Source: Pseudomonas fluorescens (GTDB lineage: Bacteria; Pseudomonadota; Gammaproteobacteria; Pseudomonadales; Pseudomonadaceae). Taken from it: DNA of 64,000 bases. Both the position numbers and the translations under genes were made by a program. The number at the start of each line of letters is the position of its first letter. Positions within the stretch are counted from its first letter, which is position 1. The stretch covers positions 5,085,001-5,149,000 of the forward strand of contig NZ_CP015637.1 of assembly GCF_001708445.1 (NCBI RefSeq). Direction: 5' to 3'. This document shows, piece after piece, positions 28,792 through 36,707 of the stretch. The notes below the pieces were generated by a model. That model searched no databases and was not told where the DNA came from. It saw only the letters and a list, made by a program, of their open reading frames with translations.

Positions 28792-29672
28792 CGCCCCGGC
28801 AACCGCAGGTGCTTCCCCAGCTCATCAAACAGCGTCACCACCGAACGCAACGCCCGGCAATCGGGACGCGTGAGCAGCCATAGCGCCGTGTCGTGCCCTG
28901 CCAGCACAGGGCCCAGCGGTTGCAGGTCGCCACCCAGCAGAAAGTCCGGCAACGCCGCCACGCCCAACCCCGCCCGCACCAGCTCGGTGACCGACAACAT
29001 GCTGTTACAGCGATAACTGGGGCGCACGCCTGGCAAGTGCGCGCGGCGCCAGGCGACGGTGGGGTGATCGGGCAAAAAGTCATCCGGTGCGATCCAGGCC
29101 AGGTCGGCCAGGTCACGTCCTGCATGTCGTCGTGCAAAATCGGCGCTGGCACACACCCGATACGTCACGCTGCCAAGGCAGCGTCCTACCAGGTGTTCGG
29201 GCGGGGTCTTGGTCAAGCGCAGGGCGATGTCGGCATCGCGGCGGCTGAGGTTGGCGAAATCGTTCGAGGTGCTCAGTTCCAGGGTCAGTGCCGGGTAGTC
29301 CGGCATGAACTGCGCCAGTGCCGGCAGCAACAGGCCTTGCAGCACTGAGTCGGTGCAGGTCAGGCGCACCGTGCCGCTGATCACCTCGCCGCCCTGTTCC
29401 ACGCCAATCCGCGCCGCTTCCAAGGCCTGTTCGGCGCGCTCGGCCTGCTGCGCCAGGTGGCTGGCGAGGCTGGTGGGCAAGTAGCCGGCACGGCTTTTCT
29501 CGAACAAGGTCTGGCCCAGCGCGGCCTCCAGGCGCCGTACTGCGCGGAACACCGTCGACACATCCACCCGCAGCAACGCCGCCGCGCGCGCCAGCGTGGC
29601 GCCGCGCACCAAGGCAAGGATCAGCGACAGGTCGTTGTAGTCGAGTCGATAGTGCGTGGCCGCATTGAGCAT
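28788..29672 (-). CDS. LysR-family transcriptional regulator
   Basis: 294 aa from ATG 29672; an upstream in-frame start would add 21 unlikely residues. The HTH is DLSLILALVRGATLARAAALLRVDVSTVFRAVRRLEAALG with unusually Ala-rich helices; a substrate-binding domain with SNDFANLSRRDADIALRLT follows. It is divergent from the amidotransferase-like/monooxygenase pair at 29753, which it probably controls. Confidence 0.88.
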   Translation of the reverse strand: MLNAATHYRLDYNDLSLILALVRGATLARAAALLRVDVSTVFRAVRRLEAALGQTLFEKSRAGYLPTSLASHLAQQAERAEQALEAARIGVEQGGEVISGTVRLTCTDSVLQGLLLPALAQFMPDYPALTLELSTSNDFANLSRRDADIALRLTKTPPEHLVGRCLGSVTYRVCASADFARRHAGRDLADLAWIAPDDFLPDHPTVAWRRAHLPGVRPSYRCNSMLSVTELVRAGLGVAALPDFLLGGDLQPLGPVLAGHDTALWLLTRPDCRALRSVVTLFDELGKHLRLPGR

Positions 29673-29752
29673 ATGGGGAAATGCCAATATTGATTGCGTG
29701 AGCGCCAATCTATAGTGCGCCTCAGGACACCACAAGCCATGGGATGCACCCG

Positions 29753-30460
29753 ATGAAAACCACCGCCCTGCACCTCGCCCTGATCGGCGATTACAACCCC
29801 GACGTTATCGCCCACCAGGCGATTCCCCTCGCCTTGCAACAAGCCGCCGACACATTGGGCCTGAAGGTTCACGTGCAATGGCTGGAGACGGACACCCTTG
29901 GCCCCCATCAACCGTTGCAGGGTTTCGATGGTTTCTGGTGCGTGCCTGCCAGCCCCTACCGCGACACCGACGGTGCGCTACGGGCGATCCGGTTTGCCCG
30001 CGAGCAACGTCGGCCGTTCCTCGGTACCTGCGGCGGTTTTCAACACGCAGTGCTGGAATACGCCCGCAACGTGTTGGGCTGGGCCGACGCCGAACACGGT
30101 GAACTGGCGCCGAAGGCCCGGCGCGCAGTGATCACGCCACTGAGTTGCGCTCTGGTCGAGGCCTCTGACACGGTGCGCCTGGCGCCCTACACGCGCATCG
30201 CCCAAGCCTACGACAGCCTCGATATCGAGGAAGGCTATCGCTGCCGCTACGGCATCAACCCCGAGTTCGCCGACGCGCTGCTGGAAGGCAACTTGATTGC
30301 CAGCGGGCATGATTCGGCGGGCGACCTGCGCGCGGTCGAGTTGCTGGATCATCCGTTCTTCGTCGCCACCCTGTTCCAGCCGGAACGCGCGGCGCTCAAG
30401 GGCATCACGCCGCCCTTGGCGATTGCGCTGCTGAAGGCTTGCCAGGAGGTCTCGGCATGA
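29753..30460 (+). CDS. CTP-synthase C-terminal-like (GATase-1) protein without the catalytic His
   Basis: 235 aa (an ATG three codons upstream is possible). It resembles the glutaminase domain of CTP synthase: nucleophile elbow GTCGGFQH with Cys93, and a C-terminal LFQPERAAL where PyrG has QFHPE, so the His of the Cys-His-Glu triad is Gln209 while Glu211 is kept. This fits the group annotated as CTP synthase C-terminal region-related (seleno)protein. Without the synthetase domain it is not a CTP synthase; the activity is unknown. It overlaps the next gene by 4 bp (ATGA). Confidence 0.8.
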   Translation: MKTTALHLALIGDYNPDVIAHQAIPLALQQAADTLGLKVHVQWLETDTLGPHQPLQGFDGFWCVPASPYRDTDGALRAIRFAREQRRPFLGTCGGFQHAVLEYARNVLGWADAEHGELAPKARRAVITPLSCALVEASDTVRLAPYTRIAQAYDSLDIEEGYRCRYGINPEFADALLEGNLIASGHDSAGDLRAVELLDHPFFVATLFQPERAALKGITPPLAIALLKACQEVSA

Positions 30461-30780
30461 TCGCCAACACCCCCGTCCCGCCTTATTACGCCGTGATTTT
30501 CAGCTCACTGCGCACCGATGGTGATCACGGTTACGGCGAAGCCGCCGCCCGCATGCTGGAACTGGCGCGCGAGCAACCGGGTTTTCTCGGGGTGGAATCG
30601 GCCCGGGAGGATGGCCTGGGGATCACCGTGTCGTACTGGCGCAGCGAGGCCGACATCCTCGCCTGGAAGCAGCAGGCCGAGCACCGGGCAGTGCGTGAAC
30701 AAGGACGCGCCACCTGGTACTCGGCGTTTCAGACAAGGGTGTGCAAGGTGGAACGGGCCTACGCATTCCAAGGCCAGTAA
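30457..30780 (+). CDS. Antibiotic-biosynthesis-monooxygenase (ABM) domain protein
   Basis: 107 aa from ATG 30457, coupled to the preceding stop. A ferredoxin-like ABM domain is indicated by YYAVIFSSLR, LELAREQPGFLGVES, ITVSYWRSEADILAWKQQAEHRAVREQGR and WYSAFQTRVCKVER. Members are heme-degrading or quinol monooxygenases or small unassigned enzymes. The operon with the GATase-like gene implies a shared pathway. Confidence 0.82.
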   Translation: MIANTPVPPYYAVIFSSLRTDGDHGYGEAAARMLELAREQPGFLGVESAREDGLGITVSYWRSEADILAWKQQAEHRAVREQGRATWYSAFQTRVCKVERAYAFQGQ

Positions 30781-31086
30781 CCTTCGTATCGCCTGGTTCT
30801 CTGAGGGGGCGGGCTTGTTGTGGCAATCGGGCCTGTTGTGGTGTGGAGGGCCTACTGTGGCGAGCGGGCTTGCCCCGCGTTGGGCTGCGCAGCAGCCCCA
30901 ATTAAGAACGCTGCAGTGTGTCAGGCAGCTCCGGGGCTGTGTTTTGGGGCTGCTGTGCAGCCCAACGCGGGGCAAGCCCGCTCGCCACAACAAGCCCGCT
31001 TGCCACAACAAGCCCGCTCACCAGAGAAAGCCTGCCCACCACAACAAGCCCGCTGCCACAAAAAGCTCGCTTACCGCTTATGCCGT
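30781..31086. other. Intergenic REP-rich region
   Basis: 306 bp without a gene, almost entirely REP sequence: a long hairpin (30856-30989) followed by four degenerate direct copies of CACAACAAGCCCGCT up to about 31070. Confidence 0.7.
30856..30989. repeat. REPIN (GCGGGCTTGCCCCGC family) with long arms
   Basis: Arms of about 44 bp: TGTGGCGAGCGGGCTTGCCC...CAGCAGCCCC pairs with GGGGCTGCTG...GGGCAAGCCCGCTCGCCACA. Confidence 0.9.
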
Positions 31087-31410
31087 CTAGCTCACCAGGC
31101 TGCGTAATGCGCTGATCTGCGGAATCTCCACGCGCCGCATATACACACGCAGCGGTTCGCTGATGTTGATGCGGTCGTCGATATTCTGGTCCAACAGCAA
31201 CTGGATACGTTCGCGCGACAGCGTCATGGTCTGCTCAGGGGCCGGCAACCAGACGAATTCCGCGGTAGGAATGATGCCGTCATCGGCCACGTCCATGCCG
31301 AAGGAGTCTTCGCTGAAACGTACGATGTATTGGCCGGTCTTGCGGTTCAGGCCGACAAATCCGCGGAGTTGATCGGCAGCCTGGCAGATAAGCTCGGAGG
31401 TGATGCGCAT
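31087..31410 (-). CDS. Conserved hypothetical protein
   Basis: 107 aa from ATG 31410 (MRITSELICQAADQLRGFVG). No signal peptide or membrane helix; acidic, with an alpha/beta look (RKTGQYIVRFSEDSFGMDVADDGIIPTAEFVWLP). I do not recognise a named family, although the sequence looks like an intact pseudomonad gene with normal codon use. Two GC-rich hairpins lie in its upstream leader (31428-31442 and 31474-31494). Confidence 0.65.
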   Translation of the reverse strand: MRITSELICQAADQLRGFVGLNRKTGQYIVRFSEDSFGMDVADDGIIPTAEFVWLPAPEQTMTLSRERIQLLLDQNIDDRINISEPLRVYMRRVEIPQISALRSLVS

Positions 31411-31642
31411 GGTAAACCTCACTGAAAAGTCCCACAGGGACTGGAAAGATGGTTTACACGCGTGGCAGAAAGGACTGCCCTCTAACGGGGCAGTTCGCAG
31501 CAAGAGTACTGCAATGTATCGCAAAAAAACCGAGAAAATTGGCGCGTGCGCACGTTAATGTCGGTTTGGTGATAGCGCCGTTCGCAATCAATTGTTAAAA
31601 AGGAGGCCTTCTCAAAGCTACCTCCACGAAAGGATTTCGCAT

Positions 31643-32791
31643 ATGCCTGTCACGTTTACCAACGGCCCGGCGCCCGCCACCCTAGGGGGCGTGCTGCTCG
31701 CCCTGATGCTCGGCATGGCCCCTGTACAGGCTGCCGACCCGATCAGCCCGGCTGAATTGGCAACTAACGAAGGCATTCCCCACCCTGCCGTGATCGCCCA
31801 CCGTGGCGCCTCCTACGACGCCCCTGAATCCACCGCGGCGGCCTACAAGGTGGCGCGAGACCTGGGCGCCGACTACCTGGAAATGGACCTGCAGCGCAGC
31901 AAGGACGGCGTGCTGTTCGCCTTGCACGACAACAACCTGCAACGCACCACCGACGTGGCCACCAAGTTTCCCGAGCGCAAGGACGCCCCGGCCAACGAGT
32001 TCACCTGGAAAGAACTGCAAACCCTCGACGCCGGCAGCTGGTTCAATGCCGCCTACCCGGATCGCGCCCGTCCCGGCTTCGTCGGCCTGAAAATCCAGAG
32101 CCTGGACGACATCATCAAGATCGCCGAAGGCAACCCGCAGCACAAACCCGGCCTGTACATCGAGACCAAGGAGCCCAAGCAATTCCCCGGTATCGAAGCC
32201 GACCTGAAGAACAAGCTGCTGGACAAAGGCTGGCTGAGCTCCGCCGGCTCCAAGCTGGGCAAGAGCAATACCGGCGTCGGCCAAGGCAAGGGCCGCGTGG
32301 TGCTGCAAACGTTCGAGACCGCCAGCCTCAAAGAGCTGCAGAAAGAAATGCCGAACACCCCGAAGATCCTGCTGTTGTGGGTGGGTGAAGGCAGCATCGA
32401 GCCTAAGTCCAAAGTCACCTTCGCCGAATCCGGCGAGCCGACCAAGGCGGCCTACTACGCCAAGCAAGAGCCGAAAGACTTTGCCGAGTTCGAAAAGTGG
32501 GTCGACGAAGCCAAGAGCCTGGGCGCCATCGGCACGGGCCCTTCGGCCGAACTGACGGCCCACGGGGACCAGAGTTACACCGACCTGGTCAAGCCTGAAA
32601 TGAACAAGCTGACCCACGACAAGGGCCTGCTGGTGCACGTCTACACCGTGGATGAGCCCGTGGACTTCGAGAAAGTGATGAAAGCCGGCGTCGATGGCAT
32701 CTTCACCAACCGCGCAGCCGAACTGCTGAAGTTCTACAAGCGCTGGCCGTCGTCCAGCGTGCAGGACCTGCTGAACGACTATAAGTACTGA
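31643..32791 (+). CDS. glpQ: Periplasmic glycerophosphodiester phosphodiesterase GlpQ
   Basis: 382 aa from ATG 31643 (GAAAGGA 8 nt upstream). Signal peptide up to PVQA|AD. Active-site features: VIAHRGASYDAPEST (catalytic His, Glu), DYLEMDLQRSKDGVLFALHD (metal ligands and second His) and a late VHVYTVDEP. It cleaves glycerophosphodiesters to glycerol-3-phosphate and an alcohol in the periplasm, supplying carbon and phosphate. Length and layout fit the GlpQ rather than the shorter UgpQ type. Confidence 0.9.
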   Translation: MPVTFTNGPAPATLGGVLLALMLGMAPVQAADPISPAELATNEGIPHPAVIAHRGASYDAPESTAAAYKVARDLGADYLEMDLQRSKDGVLFALHDNNLQRTTDVATKFPERKDAPANEFTWKELQTLDAGSWFNAAYPDRARPGFVGLKIQSLDDIIKIAEGNPQHKPGLYIETKEPKQFPGIEADLKNKLLDKGWLSSAGSKLGKSNTGVGQGKGRVVLQTFETASLKELQKEMPNTPKILLLWVGEGSIEPKSKVTFAESGEPTKAAYYAKQEPKDFAEFEKWVDEAKSLGAIGTGPSAELTAHGDQSYTDLVKPEMNKLTHDKGLLVHVYTVDEPVDFEKVMKAGVDGIFTNRAAELLKFYKRWPSSSVQDLLNDYKY

Positions 32792-32878
32792 GTGAGTCAG
32801 TTTGCCATTAAGGATGAGTTAAGTTGCGCTGGTTAATCTGGCGCCACTTAAACAGCTCAACGAAGAAGGACACACACG

Positions 32879-33187
32879 ATGAAAACCCTGACTGCCCTGT
32901 TCGCCGCCACTGCCCTGACCCTGACCGCCGGCCTGGCCCAGGCGGATGTTCGCCCGGATCACATTGAAGGCCTGCTCAAGTCCGGTGCCGTGAAGCCTTT
33001 CGAGCAACTCAATGCCGCCGCGCTGGCCAAGCACGCAGGTGCCAGCATCACCGACACCGAGCTGGACCACAACAAAAGCGGTGTACTGGTCTACGAAGTC
33101 GACCTGACCGACACCGCCGGCAAGAAGTTCGAAGTGAAACTCGACGCCAAGACCGGCGCCGTGTTGGAAGACAAACTCGACACTTGA
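32879..33187 (+). CDS. Small periplasmic PepSY-domain protein
   Basis: 102 aa. Signal peptide MKTLTALFAATALTLTAGLAQA. The mature part carries a PepSY domain (VYEVDLTDTAGKKFEVKLDAKTGAVLEDKLD). Family members are thought to modulate exported proteases or sensors; no partner lies nearby. Own terminator downstream. Confidence 0.85.
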   Translation: MKTLTALFAATALTLTAGLAQADVRPDHIEGLLKSGAVKPFEQLNAAALAKHAGASITDTELDHNKSGVLVYEVDLTDTAGKKFEVKLDAKTGAVLEDKLDT

Positions 33188-33202
33188 GTCAACCCTTGAA
33201 AA

Positions 33203-33236
33203 AACCGCGCCACCTTTGGGTGGCGCGGTTTTTTTA
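33203..33236 (+). terminator. Terminator after PepSY gene
   Basis: Perfect 12-bp stem AACCGCGCCACC / GGTGGCGCGGTT with a 4-nt loop, T-run after and A-run before, so it could act in both directions. Confidence 0.92.
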
Positions 33237-33440
33237 TGGGCGTTCATCCATCTACCTGCTGGTCACTGCCCTTCATCGCGGCAACCATGACGGCCCGGAG
33301 CCGCTCAGCGCGATGGTCAAAAAAGTGTCTTAATTATGCTCGCCCCCTTCAAACGGTCACAAAACTGTCAAATATCCTTGCAATGATTCGCCCACGCGAA
33401 CCTGTGAAACGTCCTACAGGCGCTTTCTTTGCGAGCCGCC

Positions 33441-34460
33441 ATGAACCACAGCATCGACCACAGCCACCAGGATCCTGATCTGTTTGGCTTGCTTTACGGT
33501 TTTCGTTTTCGCCCCGGTGAAAAGGGTGAGCAGATTGATTCAGCCACGGCCTTGCAAGCATTACAGCAACCGGGCGACCCGGAAGAATTCCTCTGGCTGC
33601 ACCTGAACCTGGCCCACGCCGCGTGCGAGCGCTGGATGCAGGCGCATCTGGATTTACCGGAAGAGTTCTTCGAAGCCTTGCACGAAGGCTCGCGCTCCAC
33701 CCGTATCGAGCACGTCGACTCGGCCTTGCTGGCGGTGGTCAACGACGTGGTGTTCAACTTCAGCAGCATGGTCTCGTCGGATATTTCCACACTGTGGGTG
33801 TGCGCCCGCAGCCGGCTGTTGATCAGCGCACGTCTGCAACCCCTGCACTCGGTGGATAAACTGCGTTCTTCGGTGAAGGCCGGCGAACGCTTTCGCTCGC
33901 CCTCGGAGCTGCTGGTACACCTGCTGCGCGACCAGGGCGAAGTGCTGACGCAGATCGTGCGCAAGACCAGCATCAGCGTCGACCATATCGAAGATCAGCT
34001 ACTGTCCTCGCGCCTGTCCACCAACCGCGCCGAACTGGGGGCCGCACGCCGGGTGCTGGTGCGCCTGCAACGCTTGCTGGCGCTGGAGCCCGGCTCGTTA
34101 TTGCGCCTGCTCAACCGCCCACCGCAGTGGCTGCAAAAGGAAGACGTGAAGGAGCTGCGCAAGTCCACCGAGGAGTTCGCGCTGATCATCAACGACCTGA
34201 CGGCCCTGGGTGAGCGGATCAAGCTGTTGCAGGAAGAGATCGCCGCCAACCTCAACGAACAAAGCAACCGCACGCTGTTCACCCTGACCGTGGTGACCGT
34301 GCTGGCGTTACCGATCAATATCATTGCCGGTTTTTTCGGCATGAACGTCGGCGGCGTGCCGCTTTCCCAGGACCCGGAGGGCTTCTGGATCCTGGTGGCG
34401 CTGGTCGCGACCTTCACGCTGATCGCCGGGCGCTGGGCGTTCCGCAAATTTTCAAACTGA
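33441..34460 (+). CDS. ZntB/CorA-family divalent metal transporter
   Basis: 339 aa from ATG 33441. A large cytoplasmic N-terminal domain ends in a long helix (about 200-270), then two C-terminal membrane segments. The pore signature GMN follows the first (IIAGFFGMNVGGVPL). CorA proteins carry Mg2+/Co2+; the ZntB branch exports or imports Zn2+ and has a longer charged N-terminus, which fits better here, but the ion cannot be settled by eye. Confidence 0.88.
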   Translation: MNHSIDHSHQDPDLFGLLYGFRFRPGEKGEQIDSATALQALQQPGDPEEFLWLHLNLAHAACERWMQAHLDLPEEFFEALHEGSRSTRIEHVDSALLAVVNDVVFNFSSMVSSDISTLWVCARSRLLISARLQPLHSVDKLRSSVKAGERFRSPSELLVHLLRDQGEVLTQIVRKTSISVDHIEDQLLSSRLSTNRAELGAARRVLVRLQRLLALEPGSLLRLLNRPPQWLQKEDVKELRKSTEEFALIINDLTALGERIKLLQEEIAANLNEQSNRTLFTLTVVTVLALPINIIAGFFGMNVGGVPLSQDPEGFWILVALVATFTLIAGRWAFRKFSN

Positions 34461-34779
34461 AATGCTATCAATCACGCTGAACGCCCGGCATCTAGGGCTG
34501 TTGTGGCGAGCGGGCTTGTCCTAATGCCGTTCAGTTAAGCGTACATCGCCTTCTGTAGGAGCGAGCTTGCTCGCGAAAAACGTCAACGATAACGCGTGTT
34601 TCCTGACGTTTTTCGCGAGCAAGAACTAGGCGTCCCCCTCGCTCCTACAGAAGGCGATGTACGCTTAACTGAACGGCATTAGGGCTTGCCACAACTGACT
34701 CGCTCACACACCAAGCCCGCTCGCCACAGATCATTTTTTTTTTGCCTGCCTTTCTACAATGATTCCAAGAGGAACAGAC
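34461..34779. other. Intergenic region filled by a nested palindrome
   Basis: 319 bp without a gene. An outer REP pair (34502-34518 and 34712-34728) encloses the compound element 34520-34683. The pxpB promoter must lie within or just after it; an eleven-T tract is at 34735-34745. Confidence 0.7.
34520..34683. repeat. Compound palindromic element, copy 1, inserted in a REP core
   Basis: Outer arms of 46 bp (34520-34565 and 34638-34683) and inner arms of 20 bp (34566-34585 and 34604-34623) are perfect inverted repeats, so 66 bp can pair; the only asymmetry is a 14-nt bulge AACTAGGCGTCCCC at 34624-34637. The outer ends read CCTAATGCCGTTCAGTTAAG and complement; the inner part is a GCGAGCTTGCTCGC-type REPIN. 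The heptamer GGGCTTG flanks the element on both sides (34512-34518, 34682-34688). Confidence 0.9.
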
Positions 34780-35658
34780 ATGGCTGAAACATCCCCAATC
34801 CGCTACAGCTTCGGCGCGGATGAACACCTGTTTGCCGAGGTCAGCGACAGCATGTCCCTGGAGGCTTTTTTCAAGGGCATGGCCGTGACCCGCGCCGTGG
34901 AGCGCCTGGCCCTGGATGGCGTGCTGGATGTATGCCTGGCCAATGCCTCGTTCCAGATTCGCTTCGACCCCGACCGCATCGCGCCCCATGTGCTGCTCGA
35001 CGCGGTGCAAAGCGCCGAAACCCAGGCGGTGGCCGAACGCACCTTGCACACGCGCATCATCGAAATCCCGGTGCTGTACAACGACCCCTGGACCCATGAA
35101 ACCCTGATGCGTTTTCGCGATCGCCACCAGGACCCCAGCGGCACCGACCTGGAGTACGCCGCGCGCATCAATGGCCTGGCGGATGTCGACGCATTTATCG
35201 CCGCCCACAGTGGCGCGCCGTGGTTTGTGTCGATGGTCGGCTTTGTCGCGGGCTTGCCGTTCATGTTCCAGATGGTCGAGCGCGCGCGGCAATTGCAGGT
35301 GCCCAAGTACCTGCGCCCGCGTACCGACACGCCAAAGCTGACCCTTGGCCACGGTGGCTGTTTCGGTTGCATCTACTCGGTGCGCGGCGCCGGCGGTTAT
35401 CAGATGTTCGGCGTAACCCCGGCGCCGATCTACGACCCGGCGCAGCAGTTGGCTTACCTTCAGGAACACATGGTGTTCTTCCGCCCCGGCGATATCGTGC
35501 AGTTCAAACCCATCGACCGCACGGCCTACGACCTGGCCGTCGCCGAGGTGGACGCTGGGCGTTTCGACCTGCGCATCCGCCCGGTGGAGTTTTCCCTCGA
35601 TGCGTTTCTCGCCGACCCCATCGGCTACCCGAAAACCCTGCAGGAGGCGCTGGCATGA
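34780..35658 (+). CDS. pxpB: PxpB/KipI-like 5-oxoprolinase subunit
   Basis: 292 aa from ATG 34780 (AGAGGAA 10 nt upstream). It matches the KipI/PxpB (CT_C_D, allophanate-hydrolase subunit 1) family: VCLANASFQIRFDP, HTRIIEIPVLYNDPW, FIAAHSGAPWFVSMVGFVAGLPFM and RGAGGYQMFGVTPAPIYDP. With PxpA and PxpC it forms an ATP-dependent 5-oxoprolinase that returns pyroglutamate to glutamate. The N-terminal ~80 residues precede the usual YNDPWT core, as in longer members. pxpA is not nearby. Confidence 0.82.
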   Translation: MAETSPIRYSFGADEHLFAEVSDSMSLEAFFKGMAVTRAVERLALDGVLDVCLANASFQIRFDPDRIAPHVLLDAVQSAETQAVAERTLHTRIIEIPVLYNDPWTHETLMRFRDRHQDPSGTDLEYAARINGLADVDAFIAAHSGAPWFVSMVGFVAGLPFMFQMVERARQLQVPKYLRPRTDTPKLTLGHGGCFGCIYSVRGAGGYQMFGVTPAPIYDPAQQLAYLQEHMVFFRPGDIVQFKPIDRTAYDLAVAEVDAGRFDLRIRPVEFSLDAFLADPIGYPKTLQEALA

Positions 35659-36629
35659 TCAAGGTCCTCAAACCCGGCCTGGCCACCTCCGTACAGGACC
35701 TGGGCCGTGAAGGTTATTACCACCTGGGCATCCCGCCGTCCGGCGCGCTGGACCAGTACGCGTTGAGCGCGGCCAACCACTTGGTGGGCAATCCGGTCGG
35801 CGCGGCGGGGCTGGAATGCACGTTGATCGGCCCCGAACTGGCGTTTCAACAGGACGCGCTGGTGGCCATCAGCGGCGCCCTGATGTCGCCACGCCTGGAC
35901 GGCGAAGTGGTGCACCAGGACACCGCCTTCCTTGTACGCGCGGGGCAGGTGTTGCGCTTTGAATTTCCGAAGGCGGGCGCCCGGGCCTACCTGGCGGTCG
36001 CCGGGGGGATCGATGTGCCTGTGGTGCTCGGTAGTCGTTCCACTTACACCCTCGGCGCGCTGGGTGGGTTTCACGGGCGGCGCTTGCAGGCCGGCGATGA
36101 ATTGCCCATCGGCCCAGCCAGCGGACAGGGGCGGGCGGGCAACAGTTTGCCGATGGCGTTGCGTCGTTCGGTCGGTGGCGATGTGACCTTGCGCGTGGTG
36201 CCGGGGCTGTATTACGAACGCCTCAGCGATGGGGCAAAAAGCAGCTTTTTTGCCGAACCGTGGACGGTGGGTTCCGAAGCGGACCGCATCGGTTATCGCT
36301 TCAAGGGCGGCAGTGCGTTGAGTTTCCAGCCACGGGAGCAGCCGTTTGGGGCCGGGTCTGACCCGTCGAATATCGTCGACAGTTGCTACCCCATCGGTTC
36401 GATCCAGGTACCGGCCGGTCTGGAGCCGATTGTGCTGCACCGCGATGCGGTATCCGGCGGTGGTTACGCGATGATCGGCACGGTGATCAGTGCCGACCTG
36501 GACCTGATCGGGCAGATGCAGCCGAACCAGCGGGCGGGGTTTGTGGCGGTGACGCTGGAGGAGGCGCTGGAGGCGCGGCGGGTGTACAAGAAACGGCTGA
36601 AGGCGATGGCCGGGCTCTTCAACAGCTGA
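35655..36629 (+). CDS. pxpC: PxpC/KipA-like biotin-dependent carboxyltransferase-family protein
   Basis: 324 aa from ATG 35655, overlapping pxpB by 4 bp (ATGA). Family hallmarks: KPGLATSVQDLGREGYYHLGIPPSGALDQYALSAANHLVGNP near the start, YLAVAGGIDVPVVLGSRSTYTLGALGGFHGR in the middle and a late PIVLHRDAVSGGGYAMIGTVISADL. It is the second subunit of the 5-oxoprolinase-like pair. Confidence 0.85.
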   Translation: MIKVLKPGLATSVQDLGREGYYHLGIPPSGALDQYALSAANHLVGNPVGAAGLECTLIGPELAFQQDALVAISGALMSPRLDGEVVHQDTAFLVRAGQVLRFEFPKAGARAYLAVAGGIDVPVVLGSRSTYTLGALGGFHGRRLQAGDELPIGPASGQGRAGNSLPMALRRSVGGDVTLRVVPGLYYERLSDGAKSSFFAEPWTVGSEADRIGYRFKGGSALSFQPREQPFGAGSDPSNIVDSCYPIGSIQVPAGLEPIVLHRDAVSGGGYAMIGTVISADLDLIGQMQPNQRAGFVAVTLEEALEARRVYKKRLKAMAGLFNS

Positions 36630-36643
36630 CACAGCACACGTCC

Positions 36644-36693
36644 AAATGTGGGAGGGAGCACGTCGAATCGTCGCACCGCCCCTCCCACATTGT
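36644..36693. repeat. Short REP-like hairpin
   Basis: AAATGTGGGAGGG ... CCCTCCCACATT around a divergent 22-bp centre. It lies between the convergent pxpC and pit genes and may serve both as a terminator-like structure. Confidence 0.7.
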
Positions 36694-36707
36694 GCATCGA
36701 TGGTGTG

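Noticed and set aside
30856..31070. CRISPR-like run of CACAACAAGCCCGCT repeats
   Set aside because: The units are degenerate REP halves about 13-18 bp apart with no unique spacers and no cas genes.
30820..31107. Open frames through the REP-rich gap after the ABM gene
   Set aside because: They translate repeat units (PQQARLPQQARSP) with no ribosome-binding site.
35220..36629. Longer in-frame start for pxpC at 35220
   Set aside because: It would overlap most of the end of pxpB in another frame; the ATG at 35655 with ATGA overlap and the family N-terminus MIKVLKPGLATSVQDLG fits.
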